From Gammaproteobacteria bacterium (lineage in GTDB: Bacteria; Pseudomonadota; Gammaproteobacteria; HTCC5015), in the NCBI GenBank assembly GCA_013817245.1, contig JACDDA010000002.1, positions 92,242 to 156,241 on the forward strand: a stretch of 64,000 bases of DNA. Reading direction: 5' to 3'. The position numbers and the translations under genes are program-made. The number at the start of each line of letters is the position of its first letter. Within the stretch, counting starts at the first letter, position 1. Positions 1-11,001 of this stretch are shown piece after piece. Below the pieces are notes generated by a model. That model was not told the DNA's origin. It did not search any database and was given only the letters and a program-made list of their open reading frames with translations.

Positions 1-462
1 ATTATTAAGATTAACGCTGTCGTTATAGTATTCACGGCGATCAGCAATTTGATTTTCTAACGCAGAAATTCTTTGGCTTAAGTTGCGAAAAAGTTGGTCG
101 GCTTTGAGCTCCGGATAATTTTCTGCAACCGCAAATAATTGACCAACACTTGTGCGCAAAGCTGCTTCTGCCGAACCAAACGCATTAATGTTTTTTTCTT
201 CGCTGGCTTTAAATGATTGTGCGCGTGCTTGCATAACACTGTCTAAAGTTTGACGTTCGTGCTGCATATAACGTTTACACACTTCGACTAATTTGGGTAA
301 TTCGTCGTGGCGCTGCTTTAACAAAATATCAATGTTTGCCCACGCTTTAGCAACATTGTGTTTCAACATAACTAAATGGTTATAAAGCACGACGGCATAT
401 ATAAACACCGCCAACATTAAACTCCAGAAAAAATATTTCGTTATTGCTATCTCCATTTCCAT
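1..462 (-). CDS. lemA: LemA family protein, 3' end cut off by window edge
   Basis: This leftward reading frame is open from an ATG at 462 to the window edge and gives 154 residues without a stop. It has a short N-terminus with one membrane segment (about residues 11-27), then a helical region with the LemA-type motifs LYNHLVMLKHNVAKAW, RHDELPKLVE, LFAVAENYPELKAD and a final REYYND. LemA proteins are membrane-anchored four-helix proteins of unclear role, often next to a TPM-domain or M48 protease gene, which would lie outside this window. The start lies 20 bases past the gyrB stop on the same strand, so co-transcription with gyrB is possible. A second in-frame ATG at 456 is an alternative start. 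The family call is confident; the C-terminus cannot be seen. Confidence 0.85.
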   Translation of the reverse strand, partial: MEMEIAITKYFFWSLMLAVFIYAVVLYNHLVMLKHNVAKAWANIDILLKQRHDELPKLVEVCKRYMQHERQTLDSVMQARAQSFKASEEKNINAFGSAEAALRTSVGQLFAVAENYPELKADQLFRNLSQRISALENQIADRREYYNDSVNLNN

Positions 463-482
463 CTGGCTTTAGCTCATGTTTA

Positions 483-2912
<2,430 letters not shown>

Positions 2913-2972
2913 TTATTTCCGCAATATTTATATTAGCAACAGCGCTCCTCACCCTAAAGCAAGAAGGGCAGC

Positions 2973-2981
2973 ATTATAGCA
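2973..2981 (-). promoter_or_regulatory. Extended -10 promoter candidate for gyrB
   Basis: On the minus strand the sequence reads TGC TATAAT (ATTATA on the plus strand at 2973-2978, with the TG at 2980-2981). It is an extended -10 element about 85 bases before the gyrB start and has no good -35 hexamer. It would allow gyrB to be expressed independently of dnaA-dnaN-recF. This is inference from sequence only. Confidence 0.5.
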
Positions 2982-2986
2982 CTGAT

Positions 2987-4066
2987 TCAAGATTGCTCGA
3001 CCGCAACCCCTTGTTCCACGTGAAACACTTTGACTCCCGTCCATCCCTCAACAGAAACACTCGCTTGTTCTACGCAGCTTATAAAAACTTGGCTGCCCAA
3101 GCTCTTTAGCGTAGCTAATAAATATTGCCGATGCCCTTCATCGAGCTCAGCAGCCAAATCATCTATTAACACTACAGGCGATTGTTGCGTTTTATTGAGG
3201 TGTAACTCTGTTTGAGCCAAAACCAGCGCAGCCACCAGCATTTTTTGTTGTCCTCGTGATGCCGTTTCTTCCGCGCGGCGCCCGTCGAGCTTTATTGAAA
3301 AATCGGCTCGGTGTGGGCCAGAAACGGTAAAACCTCTGGCGCGATCACGAACATAAGATGCATCAAAGACTTCTACTAACGTTTTCCCGCTATCCCAGCC
3401 TGGAAGATAGGTGATTTCCACCGTGCTAACGCCCGAAATATGGCTTGTGTATTTATTCAGGCTTTCTTGTAGTTCTTTTATGTAGGTTTTCCGTACGGAA
3501 TTGATGCTTTGAGCGCCTTCTGATAAAACGCCATCCCATATTTTTAAGTCTTTAAGCGCCGCGCCTTGGCGCAAAGCCGCATTTCTTTGTTTCAATGCTC
3601 TTTCGTAATTTTGCCATGCGGGTAAAAAAGAAGGTTCCACGTGAAACAATCCCCAATCTAGATACTTCCGTCTTAGTTTTGGCCCGCCGGCGATCATTAA
3701 ATAACTTTCCGGATGTATAAGTTGCGTGGGCAGCCAATGAGCCAGGTCAGATGCTTTTTGAATCTTTTGCCCTGCTACCTTTATTTGGATTTTCTCGCCT
3801 TCTCGCTCTATTCCCAAAGGAATCTCTCGACCTTCGTGAAATATTCTGCCGGTGACTCGAAAAAGCGTTTTGCCGTGTTGGATAAGCTCTTTGGGATTGC
3901 GCGTTCGAAAAGATCGTGTGGTTGAAAGAATATGAATAGCTTCAAGAAAAGAGGTTTTACCTGCGGCGTTATTACCAACAATAAGATTTAAACTCGGCGA
4001 AGGCGTAATCTTCGCCGCTGTTATATTTCTTAGTTGTGAAATTTCTAATTGGCAAAGACGCGCCAT
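2987..4066 (-). CDS. recF: DNA replication and repair protein RecF
   Basis: SMC-like ATPase that helps load RecA at gaps and stalled forks with RecO and RecR. At 359 residues it has normal length. The Walker A motif is GNNAAGKTS (residues 31-39), the signature region is SRGQQKM and the Walker B/D-loop is VVLIDDLAAELDEGH. The ATG at 4066 lies 14 bases after the dnaN stop, so the two genes are probably co-transcribed. Two parS-like sequences are embedded in the coding region; each forces the peptide Phe-His-Val-Glu (LFHVEPS in the middle and VFHVEQG near the C-terminus). The last residues after the second site (GVAVEQS) form a short tail. Confidence 0.97.
   Translation of the reverse strand: MARLCQLEISQLRNITAAKITPSPSLNLIVGNNAAGKTSFLEAIHILSTTRSFRTRNPKELIQHGKTLFRVTGRIFHEGREIPLGIEREGEKIQIKVAGQKIQKASDLAHWLPTQLIHPESYLMIAGGPKLRRKYLDWGLFHVEPSFLPAWQNYERALKQRNAALRQGAALKDLKIWDGVLSEGAQSINSVRKTYIKELQESLNKYTSHISGVSTVEITYLPGWDSGKTLVEVFDASYVRDRARGFTVSGPHRADFSIKLDGRRAEETASRGQQKMLVAALVLAQTELHLNKTQQSPVVLIDDLAAELDEGHRQYLLATLKSLGSQVFISCVEQASVSVEGWTGVKVFHVEQGVAVEQS
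3012..3027. promoter_or_regulatory. parS: parS-like centromere site 1 (inside recF)
   Basis: The sequence TGTTCCACGTGAAACA differs at one base from the widely conserved chromosomal parS TGTTTCACGTGAAACA. It is near-palindromic around CACGTG. It lies in the 3' end of recF, close to the origin, and a parAB pair is present at 17413-19095. ParB binding is expected from family knowledge but is not shown here. Confidence 0.85.
3633..3648. promoter_or_regulatory. parS: parS-like centromere site 2 (inside recF)
   Basis: The sequence GGTTCCACGTGAAACA shares the 15-base core GTTCCACGTGAAACA with the site at 3012-3027, 621 bases away. Both sites lie in recF in the same orientation and the same reading frame, encoding Phe-His-Val-Glu each time. 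The first base departs from the T of the consensus. Confidence 0.8.
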
Positions 4067-4080
4067 TACAAATAATAAAA

Positions 4081-5181
4081 CTATAGACGCATAGGCATAA
4101 TGACATAACGACCATGTTCGTTAGTCGGATCTTGAATTAAACAGCTGCTGTTGGCGTCTTTCAGTAAAATATTGACGTTGTCGGTCACTAAAACATTTAA
4201 CACGTCTAATAAATAATTTACGTTAAAGCCTATTTCTAAAGACTCTCCGTCATAATCTACTTCAACTTGTTCTTCTGCTTCTTCTTTATCGGGGTTGTGA
4301 GTTTGAATTTTCAGTAACCCACTTTCCAAAACCAGACGTACGCCTTTGTATTTTTCATTCGATAAAATAGCCGTTAACGTTAACGATTGTTTTAATTTCA
4401 ACCGGTTTGCAACTAATAATTTATCACTGCCTTGTGGCATGACGCGTTCATAATCAGGAAAACGACCGTCAATTAATTTTGAGGTGAAACGTAAATCACC
4501 AAATTCAACGCGGACATGATTGCTACTAAAACCCAACGTTACCGGTTCATCCTTGTCTTGCAACAAACGTTGTAATTCCATAATTCCTTTACGAGGCACA
4601 ATAACTTGTTTATTGCTTGGTAAAGATTGTTCATTTACTGCTTCTGCCATAGCTAAGCGATGACCATCGGTTGCGACAGCGCGTAATAGGCCATCGGCAT
4701 TTTCTAACATCAAGCCATTTAAATAATAACGCACGTCTTGTTGAGCCATTGCGAAGGCGGTTTTTTCAATCAGTTGTTTCAAACTCTTTTGCGCTACGCT
4801 TAATTGCGAATCTAAACGAATGTCTTCTAAGCTCGGGAACTCTCCCGCAGGCAAGGTTGCTAAAACAAAACGACTGCGCCCAGCTTTTACTGTTAAGCGA
4901 TCTTCAGCAGCGTCTAAAATTAATTCCGTACCTTCCGGCAAGTTTTTACAAATATCCAGTAGCTTTCTTGCGGGTGCAGTGGTTTCACCGTCTTTTTCAC
5001 CCATGATATTTATTTGTGCAACTAGTTCGATTTCTAAGTCGGTTCCCGTGATGGATAAAACACCTTTTTCCAAACGCATTAACACATTTGAAAGGATGGG
5101 CATTGTTTGACGTTTTTCAACAGCACCAATAACGTTTTGCAAAGGGCTGAGTAATTGTTCACGAGTTATATTGAGTTTCAT
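4081..5181 (-). CDS. dnaN: DNA polymerase III subunit beta (sliding clamp)
   Basis: Ring-shaped processivity clamp for DNA polymerase III; at 366 residues it equals the E. coli length. It starts with MKLNITREQLLSPLQNVIGAVEKRQTMPILSN and ends with the clamp C-terminus YVIMPMRL, both characteristic. The middle domain shows RYYLNGLMLE and ATDGHRLA. The gene lies between the dnaA-dnaN spacer, which has DnaA boxes, and recF. Expression probably runs from dnaA or from the spacer into recF. Confidence 0.98.
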   Translation of the reverse strand: MKLNITREQLLSPLQNVIGAVEKRQTMPILSNVLMRLEKGVLSITGTDLEIELVAQINIMGEKDGETTAPARKLLDICKNLPEGTELILDAAEDRLTVKAGRSRFVLATLPAGEFPSLEDIRLDSQLSVAQKSLKQLIEKTAFAMAQQDVRYYLNGLMLENADGLLRAVATDGHRLAMAEAVNEQSLPSNKQVIVPRKGIMELQRLLQDKDEPVTLGFSSNHVRVEFGDLRFTSKLIDGRFPDYERVMPQGSDKLLVANRLKLKQSLTLTAILSNEKYKGVRLVLESGLLKIQTHNPDKEEAEEQVEVDYDGESLEIGFNVNYLLDVLNVLVTDNVNILLKDANSSCLIQDPTNEHGRYVIMPMRL

Positions 5182-5405
5182 GCGTTTCTCTATTATTTAA
5201 TTAATTAAAGATATAAGAGCTTATTATTACTATTAGAGCAGACTCTTTTTGTGGATAACTTTTTAAATCCTTTATATTTCATAACCTTACGAGCTTTTTT
5301 GGCTGTTATCTAACGCTTAATTCAGCACCTGTTCGTCTGTGCGCGACCTGTGGATAAAAAAAGACGTTGATTTAGCAAAGGCTAAATACTTTATTTATCC
5401 ACAGC
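5182..5405. other. oriC: Candidate replication origin, dnaN-dnaA spacer
   Basis: This 224-base AT-rich spacer contains three perfect 9-mer DnaA boxes (TTATCCACA): minus strand at 5250-5258 and 5349-5357, plus strand at 5395-5403. Between the first two boxes is an AT-rich stretch that could unwind. Chromosomal origins beside dnaA in this position are known in several gammaproteobacteria. The clustering of exact boxes is seen directly; origin activity is inferred. The spacer also carries the transcript from dnaA into dnaN. Confidence 0.75.
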
Positions 5406-6743
5406 TTATGTACTTAATATACGCAACAAATTCTCAAAATCTTCAGCAATTCTAAAGTCGGTTTCTTTCAATTCGATCACTTTTCGACAAGCGTGCAAGG
5501 CCGTTGTGTGGTCGCGTCCCCCAAAAGCATTACCAATTTCTGGCAAACTGTGGTTAGTTAATTCTTTCGCTAAGCTCATCGCTATTTGACGGGGTCGTGT
5601 AATTGAACGACTGCGACGTGGTGAAAGCAAATCTGCGACGCGGATTTTATAATATTCCGCAACGGTCTTTTGAATATTTTCAATGGTTATCAATTTATCG
5701 TGCAAGGCCAATAAATCGCGCAAAGCATCGCGCGCAAAATCCATGGTTATCGGTTGACCGGTAAATTGAGCATTCGCAATGACTCGACGTAATGCGCCTT
5801 CAAGTTCTCGAACATTGGACCGAATTCGTTTAGCAATAAAAAAAGCGACTTCGCTTTTTAGATCAACGCCGACTTGTTCCGCTTTATTTTGCAAAATGGC
5901 AACCCGTGTTTCTAATTCGGGCGGCTCAATTGCAACCGTTAAACCCCAACCAAAACGCGATTTTAAACGTTCTTCTAAACCATCTACTTCTTTAGGGAAG
6001 CGATCACAAGTCAAAATAACTTGCTGCTGACCTTCTAATAAAGCATTAAAAGTATGAAAAAACTCTTCTTGTGAGCGTTCTTTGCCGGCAAAAAACTGAA
6101 TATCGTCAATAAGCAAAGCGTCAACCGAGCGATAAACTCGTTTAAATTCATTCATCGCATTATGTTGTAGCGCTTTCACCATGTCAGCGACAAAACGCTC
6201 GGAGTGCATATAAACAATGCGTGCTTTAGGGTTGCGCGCCAACATGGCATTACCCACAGCATGCATTAAATGAGTTTTACCTAAACCCACACCCCCGTAT
6301 AAAAACAAAGGGTTATAAGCGCCACCGGGATTTTCGCTAATTTGCAAAGACGCGGCTTTAGCCAGTTGGTTTGATTTACCTTCGACAAAAGTGTCAAAGG
6401 TGTAATCATGCTTTAAATTATGCGGGATATCCGGTAAACGAGCTTCAACCAATCTTTCAGAACTGCGTTGAATAGCAGGTTCTACTATTGTCGCCGTACG
6501 TGAAGAGCCAATTTCAAAAATGGCTTGATTAGCTTCGGCGCTATTAAATTCACTTAATAAAGCATTAATTCGACTGGAAAAATGTTCTTTTACCCAGTCC
6601 AAAACAAAACGATTAGGTGCGAATAAGCGTAAAACCCCATGATTAAGCTCAGCTTGAAGTGGCCGAATCCAAGTATTGAGCTGTTGTTCACTCAATTCTG
6701 ATTCAAGCTTTTCCAAACAACGGCTCCAAAGCGGTACGCTCAA
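5406..6743 (-). CDS. dnaA: Chromosomal replication initiator protein DnaA
   Basis: AAA+ initiator that binds DnaA boxes and opens the origin. At 445 residues it is close to the usual 450-470. Domain I begins [20 protein letters not shown]; Walker A is [10 protein letters not shown] (150-159), Walker [10 protein letters not shown], and sensor and arginine-finger regions follow. The domain IV signature is [29 protein letters not shown]. The start codon is TTG, preceded by a strong AAGGAG at 6750-6755 with 6-base spacing; no better ATG exists nearby. A weak start codon in dnaA is common and limits translation. Confidence 0.98.
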   Translation of the reverse strand: MSVPLWSRCLEKLESELSEQQLNTWIRPLQAELNHGVLRLFAPNRFVLDWVKEHFSSRINALLSEFNSAEANQAIFEIGSSRTATIVEPAIQRSSERLVEARLPDIPHNLKHDYTFDTFVEGKSNQLAKAASLQISENPGGAYNPLFLYGGVGLGKTHLMHAVGNAMLARNPKARIVYMHSERFVADMVKALQHNAMNEFKRVYRSVDALLIDDIQFFAGKERSQEEFFHTFNALLEGQQQVILTCDRFPKEVDGLEERLKSRFGWGLTVAIEPPELETRVAILQNKAEQVGVDLKSEVAFFIAKRIRSNVRELEGALRRVIANAQFTGQPITMDFARDALRDLLALHDKLITIENIQKTVAEYYKIRVADLLSPRRSRSITRPRQIAMSLAKELTNHSLPEIGNAFGGRDHTTALHACRKVIELKETDFRIAEDFENLLRILST

Positions 6744-6845
6744 TGCCGGCTCCTTATTGAATGGGCACTATTTTCAAACATTTAAAATATTTGAAGTGTT
6801 AGGGGGTGGACAGGAAAGGCGCAAGTCTAACGTGCAGCAAAGGAC

Positions 6846-6854
6846 TTATCCACA
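6846..6854 (+). promoter_or_regulatory. DnaA box upstream of dnaA
   Basis: Exact match to the consensus TTATCCACA, about 100 bases before the dnaA start codon. It may mediate DnaA autoregulation or belong to a bipartite origin flanking dnaA, together with the three boxes at 5250-5403. Confidence 0.7.
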
Positions 6855-6917
6855 GTTATTCGGCCGTATTTTTAAGAACAAATCAGCATTAGAAATAGAA
6901 CAAAATATTCAATTTGG

Positions 6918-6946
6918 TTGACAGCGTGCCAGGACCTCGGTATGTT
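6918..6946 (+). promoter_or_regulatory. Sigma-70 promoter for rpmH-rnpA
   Basis: TTGACA at 6918-6923, a 17-base spacer and TATGTT at 6941-6946. It lies about 70 bases before the rpmH ATG, with good spacing and a perfect -35. Confidence 0.65.
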
Positions 6947-7013
6947 TCGCGTCCTTTTCGTGCGCCTATATAGGTTGTGCGAACGATAGCCTGAATTCCG
7001 ATGGATTTTTATC

Positions 7014-7148
7014 ATGAAACGTACATTTCAACCCAGCAATGTCAGCCGTAAACGCACCCATGGATTTCGTGCTCGCATGAAAACTCGCGGTGGCCGTGCT
7101 GTGATACGCGCACGTCGCGCAAAAGGCCGCGCACGTTTAACGGTTTAG
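7014..7148 (+). CDS. rpmH: 50S ribosomal protein L34
   Basis: Small basic ribosomal protein of 44 residues, the normal length. The sequence [20 protein letters not shown], continuing with [10 protein letters not shown] and ending RARLTV, is diagnostic of L34. It is the first gene of the rightward rpmH-rnpA-yidD-yidC block, divergent from dnaA, an arrangement conserved across most bacteria. A sigma-70 promoter is visible upstream. Confidence 0.98.
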   Translation: MKRTFQPSNVSRKRTHGFRARMKTRGGRAVIRARRAKGRARLTV

Positions 7149-7215
7149 TCTTATTGGTGGCTTTGCCGCCAAGAGACTAATTGATGATTGATCCGATTGA
7201 TTGGGGACTTGAGCC

Positions 7216-7581
7216 ATGGCCGCTTTCCCCCGTCAAGCAAGATTGTTAACAGCAAAAGACTATCAGACTGTTTTTGCCAATGCGCAACGCTTTAGCACAC
7301 AAACATTGATCGTATTATATAGTCCGACCGAAGCTTTACAGCCACGCGTTGGATTAGCTATTTCAAAGAAAGTGGCACGTCTTGCCGTTCAGCGAAATAT
7401 AATAAAACGCTATGTTCGTGAATTTTTCCGACAAAACCAGTTCCATATAGGATCCTACGATTTAGTGTTTTTGGGTAAGCCCTCAGCAGGCCAAGCCAGC
7501 CGCACCGAAATTCGTCAATCACTGGATTATTTGTGGCGCAAACTAAAAATAACATGCGGCAACTCATTACCTTCCCAATAA
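7216..7581 (+). CDS. rnpA: Ribonuclease P protein component
   Basis: Protein subunit of RNase P, which trims the 5' leader from precursor tRNAs together with the M1 RNA. It has 121 residues. The family signature is visible as the basic helix KKVARLAVQRNIIKRYVREFFR after RVGLAISKK. Its 3' end overlaps the start of yidD by 28 bases, as in many genomes, implying translational coupling. The gene follows rpmH directly in the same transcript. Confidence 0.95.
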   Translation: MAAFPRQARLLTAKDYQTVFANAQRFSTQTLIVLYSPTEALQPRVGLAISKKVARLAVQRNIIKRYVREFFRQNQFHIGSYDLVFLGKPSAGQASRTEIRQSLDYLWRKLKITCGNSLPSQ

Positions 7582-7823
7582 AAGTTTATCGGCTTTTTAT
7601 CAGCCCCTTTTTGCCACAAGCGTGTCGTTTTTATCCTAGCTGTTCTCAATATGTCCAAGAAGCGGTAGAGTGCCACGGCATTTGGCGCGGTGGTTTATTA
7701 GGCATAAAACGACTGTGTTCTTGTCACCCTTGGCATGTCGGCGGTTTTGATCCGGTGCCGGAGAAAGCAACCAACGCGCAAGATCAACAAGAAACAAATG
7801 AACACCACCCAACGAACTCGTAA
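7554..7823 (+). CDS. yidD: Membrane protein insertion efficiency factor YidD
   Basis: Small, probably membrane-associated protein that assists YidC-dependent membrane insertion. The family motif CRFYPSCSQYVQEAVECHG and the following LLGIKRLCSCHPWHVGGFDPVP are both present. I chose the ATG at 7554, giving 89 residues and the usual MRQLITFPIKVYRLFISPF start; an in-frame GTG at 7533 would add only seven unusual residues. The gene overlaps the end of rnpA and precedes yidC by 21 bases. Confidence 0.93.
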   Translation: MRQLITFPIKVYRLFISPFLPQACRFYPSCSQYVQEAVECHGIWRGGLLGIKRLCSCHPWHVGGFDPVPEKATNAQDQQETNEHHPTNS

Positions 7824-7844
7824 CTTACAAAGAACAACGACATC

Positions 7845-9557
7845 ATGATGGACACTCGCTTATTTGGTTATTTAACTTTTGCTTTTATCATGATGCTGAT
7901 TTATCAGGCGTGGATGCAAGATTATGTAGTGCCTGCTCAAACCGCAGCAAGTGTTACGCAAGTAAACACGGATAAAGCATCTGCATCACCAGCAGAAGAT
8001 TTACCACAAGCAAGTATCGCATCTGCGGCAACTACAAATACAAATTCAGTGGCGCAAGTAAACGCAGCGACTGTTCCTGTTATCGCAAGTGAGCCAAGCA
8101 ATAATGCAGATGTTGTTAGTAGCGCAAGCCAACAGATTCATGTGCGCACCGATACATTAGACGTATTAATTGATACGCGCGGTGGCACCATCGTACAAGC
8201 CGATTTATTAAATTATCCGCAAGAAGTAAATAAACCCGAATTACCTGTGCGTTTATTTAACACCGAAGAAAGTACTTATTATGTTGCACAATCTGGATTA
8301 ATTGGCACACAACAAAATGGTAATAACCGCGCACCCACGCATCACGCAGTTTATCAAGCACCATTATTAGATTACCGCTTAGAAAATGAAAAATTAGAAG
8401 TACCATTAACTTGGCGCAGCGAAGACGGCATTGAAATTACCAAAACGTATATTTTTCATAAAAATAGTCATGTTATTGAAATTGCTTACTCAATAAAAAA
8501 TAACAGTACACAAGCATGGCAAGGCCAAGCGTATACACAATTACAACGCCGTCATGTTGAGCAAGGCTATAGTCTGTTTGGTATTTATACCTATACCGGC
8601 GGCGTTATTTATAGCGCTGAAAAAAAATACGAAAAAAGAGCGTTTTCTAAATTACACGAAGAGCCGATTGATAGAGATGTAACGAATGGCTGGGTTGCGG
8701 TTATAGAACATTATTTCTTATCCGCATGGCTGCCCACTAAAGACCAACCGCAACACGCTTATAGCAAAGTTATTGGTGATACCAATCCTTTGTTTGTGGT
8801 TGGTATGAAAACCAACATACAAGAAATTGCAGCAGGCGCTAGTGCACAAATCGAATCGCGTTTATATGTAGGCCCCAAAGAACACGAACGCCTAGAAGTT
8901 ATCGCGCCATTTTTAGATTTAACCGTAGATTATGGTTGGCTAACCTTTGTTTCTAAACCGTTGTTTTTAGCATTAAATTGGATAGAGAATTATGTAGGTA
9001 ATTGGGGTTGGGCGATTGTGATATTAACTATCGTCATCAAACTCGCATTTTATAAGCTCTCTGAAGCGCAATATCGCTCGATGGCGAAAATGCGCAAAGT
9101 ACAACCTAAGCTGATGGCGATACGTGATCGTTATAAAGACGATCGTCAGCGCCAAGGTGTAGAAATGATGGAGCTATATAAAAAAGAAAAAATAAATCCT
9201 TTAGGCGGTTGTTTGCCTATGATTATACAAATCCCGGTATTCATCGCTTTGTATTGGGTGTTGCTGGAAAGCGTAGAACTTCGTCAAGCGCCGTTTATGT
9301 TGTGGATTAAAGATATGTCTGCAAAAGATCCGTATTTCATCTTGCCTTTAATTATGGGCGTGACGATGTATATTCAGCAAAAACTAAATCCAGCACCGCT
9401 AGATCCAATCCAAGCAAAAGTATTTATGGTGTTGCCGTTTGTATTTACCGTGATGTTCGCGTTTTTCCCGGCTGGTTTGGTTTTATATTGGGTGACCAAT
9501 AATACGATCACCATTATTCAGCAGTGGTATATCACTAATCGCGTTTTAAAAGATTAA
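7845..9557 (+). CDS. yidC: Membrane protein insertase YidC
   Basis: Inner-membrane insertase (Oxa1 family) that works alone or with SecYEG. At 570 residues it is slightly longer than E. coli YidC (548). The N-terminal membrane helix LFGYLTFAFIMMLIYQAW is followed by a low-complexity Ala/Thr/Ser linker, a large periplasmic domain (to about residue 350), then the conserved membrane core with WGWAIVILTIVIK, the cytoplasmic loop with MAKMRKVQPKL and NPLGGCLPMIIQIPVFIALYW, and the final helices. Two adjacent ATGs (7845, 7848) are possible starts. Its place after yidD is standard. Confidence 0.97.
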   Translation: MMDTRLFGYLTFAFIMMLIYQAWMQDYVVPAQTAASVTQVNTDKASASPAEDLPQASIASAATTNTNSVAQVNAATVPVIASEPSNNADVVSSASQQIHVRTDTLDVLIDTRGGTIVQADLLNYPQEVNKPELPVRLFNTEESTYYVAQSGLIGTQQNGNNRAPTHHAVYQAPLLDYRLENEKLEVPLTWRSEDGIEITKTYIFHKNSHVIEIAYSIKNNSTQAWQGQAYTQLQRRHVEQGYSLFGIYTYTGGVIYSAEKKYEKRAFSKLHEEPIDRDVTNGWVAVIEHYFLSAWLPTKDQPQHAYSKVIGDTNPLFVVGMKTNIQEIAAGASAQIESRLYVGPKEHERLEVIAPFLDLTVDYGWLTFVSKPLFLALNWIENYVGNWGWAIVILTIVIKLAFYKLSEAQYRSMAKMRKVQPKLMAIRDRYKDDRQRQGVEMMELYKKEKINPLGGCLPMIIQIPVFIALYWVLLESVELRQAPFMLWIKDMSAKDPYFILPLIMGVTMYIQQKLNPAPLDPIQAKVFMVLPFVFTVMFAFFPAGLVLYWVTNNTITIIQQWYITNRVLKD

Positions 9558-9614
9558 TTTTCCTTTAGCGCATTTAACAAAATACATAAAGAGAAAAGCT
9601 CGCGCGTATAAACA

Positions 9615-10967
9615 ATGAGCACACAAGATACCATTGCAGCAATTGCGAGCGCACCCGGCAAAGGCGGCATTGGTATTGTGCGAATCTCTGGGCCCGCTGT
9701 GCCGATGATTATGCAGCGCTTATTTGCTGAACAACTCAAACCACGGTTTGCAGAATACAAACCCTTTCTTGATACCCATGGTCAAATAATTGATCGCGGT
9801 ATCGTAATTTATTTTGTTGCGCCACATTCATACACGGGCGAAGACGTCTTAGAACTACAAGGTCATGGCGGCCCAGTCGTACTCAATTTATTACTTAAAC
9901 AAATTTTAGCCTATGGTGTGCGCCAAGCGCGGCCTGGTGAATTTACCGAACGCGCATTCTTAAATGAAAAACTCGATTTGATTCAAGCCGAAGCAGTCAT
10001 TGATTTAATTGAGAGCAGCTCAGAACAAGCAGCCAAAGCCGCGGCACAAAGTTTAGAAGGCGTTTTTTCTGAAGTGCTGCGCGCATTACTGCAAAAATTA
10101 ATTGAACTGCGCATGTATATAGAAGCAGCTTTGGATTTTCCCGAGGAAGAAATAGATTTTTTAAGCGATAACGAAATTCAACTGCGCATGGATGGTTTAG
10201 TAAAAGCATTAGACGCTATTCGTCAACGCGTAAAACAAGGCCGTTTATTAAAAGACGGTATGAGCGTGGTTATTCTCGGCCAACCCAATGCAGGCAAAAG
10301 CAGTTTATTAAATCAGTTGGCGGGACGCGATACGGCGATTGTCACCGAAATTGCCGGCACCACGCGCGACGTGTTGCGTGAACATATTCATATCGATGGC
10401 ATACCTTTGCATATAATTGACACCGCAGGTTTGCGTGACACTCAAGACGTGGTTGAAAAAGAAGGTGTACGTCGAGCGTGGTTAGCTGCGAATCAAGCGG
10501 ACAGGATCTTATTATTAGTTGATGCGCGTACTGGCATTAGTGAATATGAAACTACAGTGTTACAACAAATTCCTCCGCATTTACCTGTTGATATTATTTA
10601 TAACAAAATAGACTTATTGAGTTCGCCCGTAGACCTAGCAGTGATCAGCCATGCACGTGGTGCCGTTATTTTATTATCTGCAAAAACAGGTACTGGTTTA
10701 GAGAACTTAATTGAACATTTAAAACAAAGCATTGGCATTGAACAAACCAGCGAAAGTTTATTTTCCGCACGTCAACGTCACGTTGATGCATTAAATGTGG
10801 TTAATGAGCGTGTGGCCAATGCACAAGAATGTTTAAACTTAGGCCAGGGTGAATTAGCCGCTGAGGAGTTGCGCATGGCGCAACTGGTAATGAGCAGCAT
10901 CACCGGTGAATTTTCTAGCGATGACTTATTAGGCGAAATTTTTTCACGGTTTTGTATTGGTAAATAA
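9615..10967 (+). CDS. mnmE: tRNA modification GTPase MnmE
   Basis: Together with MnmG it installs the (carboxymethyl)aminomethyl group on uridine 34 of certain tRNAs. It has 450 residues. The N-terminal folate-binding domain contains PGEFTERAFLNEKLDLIQAEAV. The G domain shows G1 GQPNAGKSS, G2 GTTRD, G3 DTAGLR and G4 NKID. The C-terminus is the essential CIGK, whose Cys is required for modification. It follows yidC; its partner mnmG lies 540 bases downstream after one small gene. Confidence 0.98.
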   Translation: MSTQDTIAAIASAPGKGGIGIVRISGPAVPMIMQRLFAEQLKPRFAEYKPFLDTHGQIIDRGIVIYFVAPHSYTGEDVLELQGHGGPVVLNLLLKQILAYGVRQARPGEFTERAFLNEKLDLIQAEAVIDLIESSSEQAAKAAAQSLEGVFSEVLRALLQKLIELRMYIEAALDFPEEEIDFLSDNEIQLRMDGLVKALDAIRQRVKQGRLLKDGMSVVILGQPNAGKSSLLNQLAGRDTAIVTEIAGTTRDVLREHIHIDGIPLHIIDTAGLRDTQDVVEKEGVRRAWLAANQADRILLLVDARTGISEYETTVLQQIPPHLPVDIIYNKIDLLSSPVDLAVISHARGAVILLSAKTGTGLENLIEHLKQSIGIEQTSESLFSARQRHVDALNVVNERVANAQECLNLGQGELAAEELRMAQLVMSSITGEFSSDDLLGEIFSRFCIGK

Positions 10968-11001
10968 ATAATCTTCTTAGCGCATACAAGAGGTTTGTCA
11001 G

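Larger units (their letters stand above)
6744..7013. other. dnaA-rpmH divergent intergenic region
   Basis: The 270-base spacer separates the leftward dnaA and the rightward rpmH. It contains one perfect DnaA box, TTATCCACA, at 6846-6854, suited to autoregulation of dnaA or to a secondary origin site. It also holds an AT-rich imperfect palindrome at 6773-6795 (TTCAAACATTT / AAATATTTGAA, one mismatch) and the rpmH promoter. I see no coding frame worth reporting. Confidence 0.6.
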
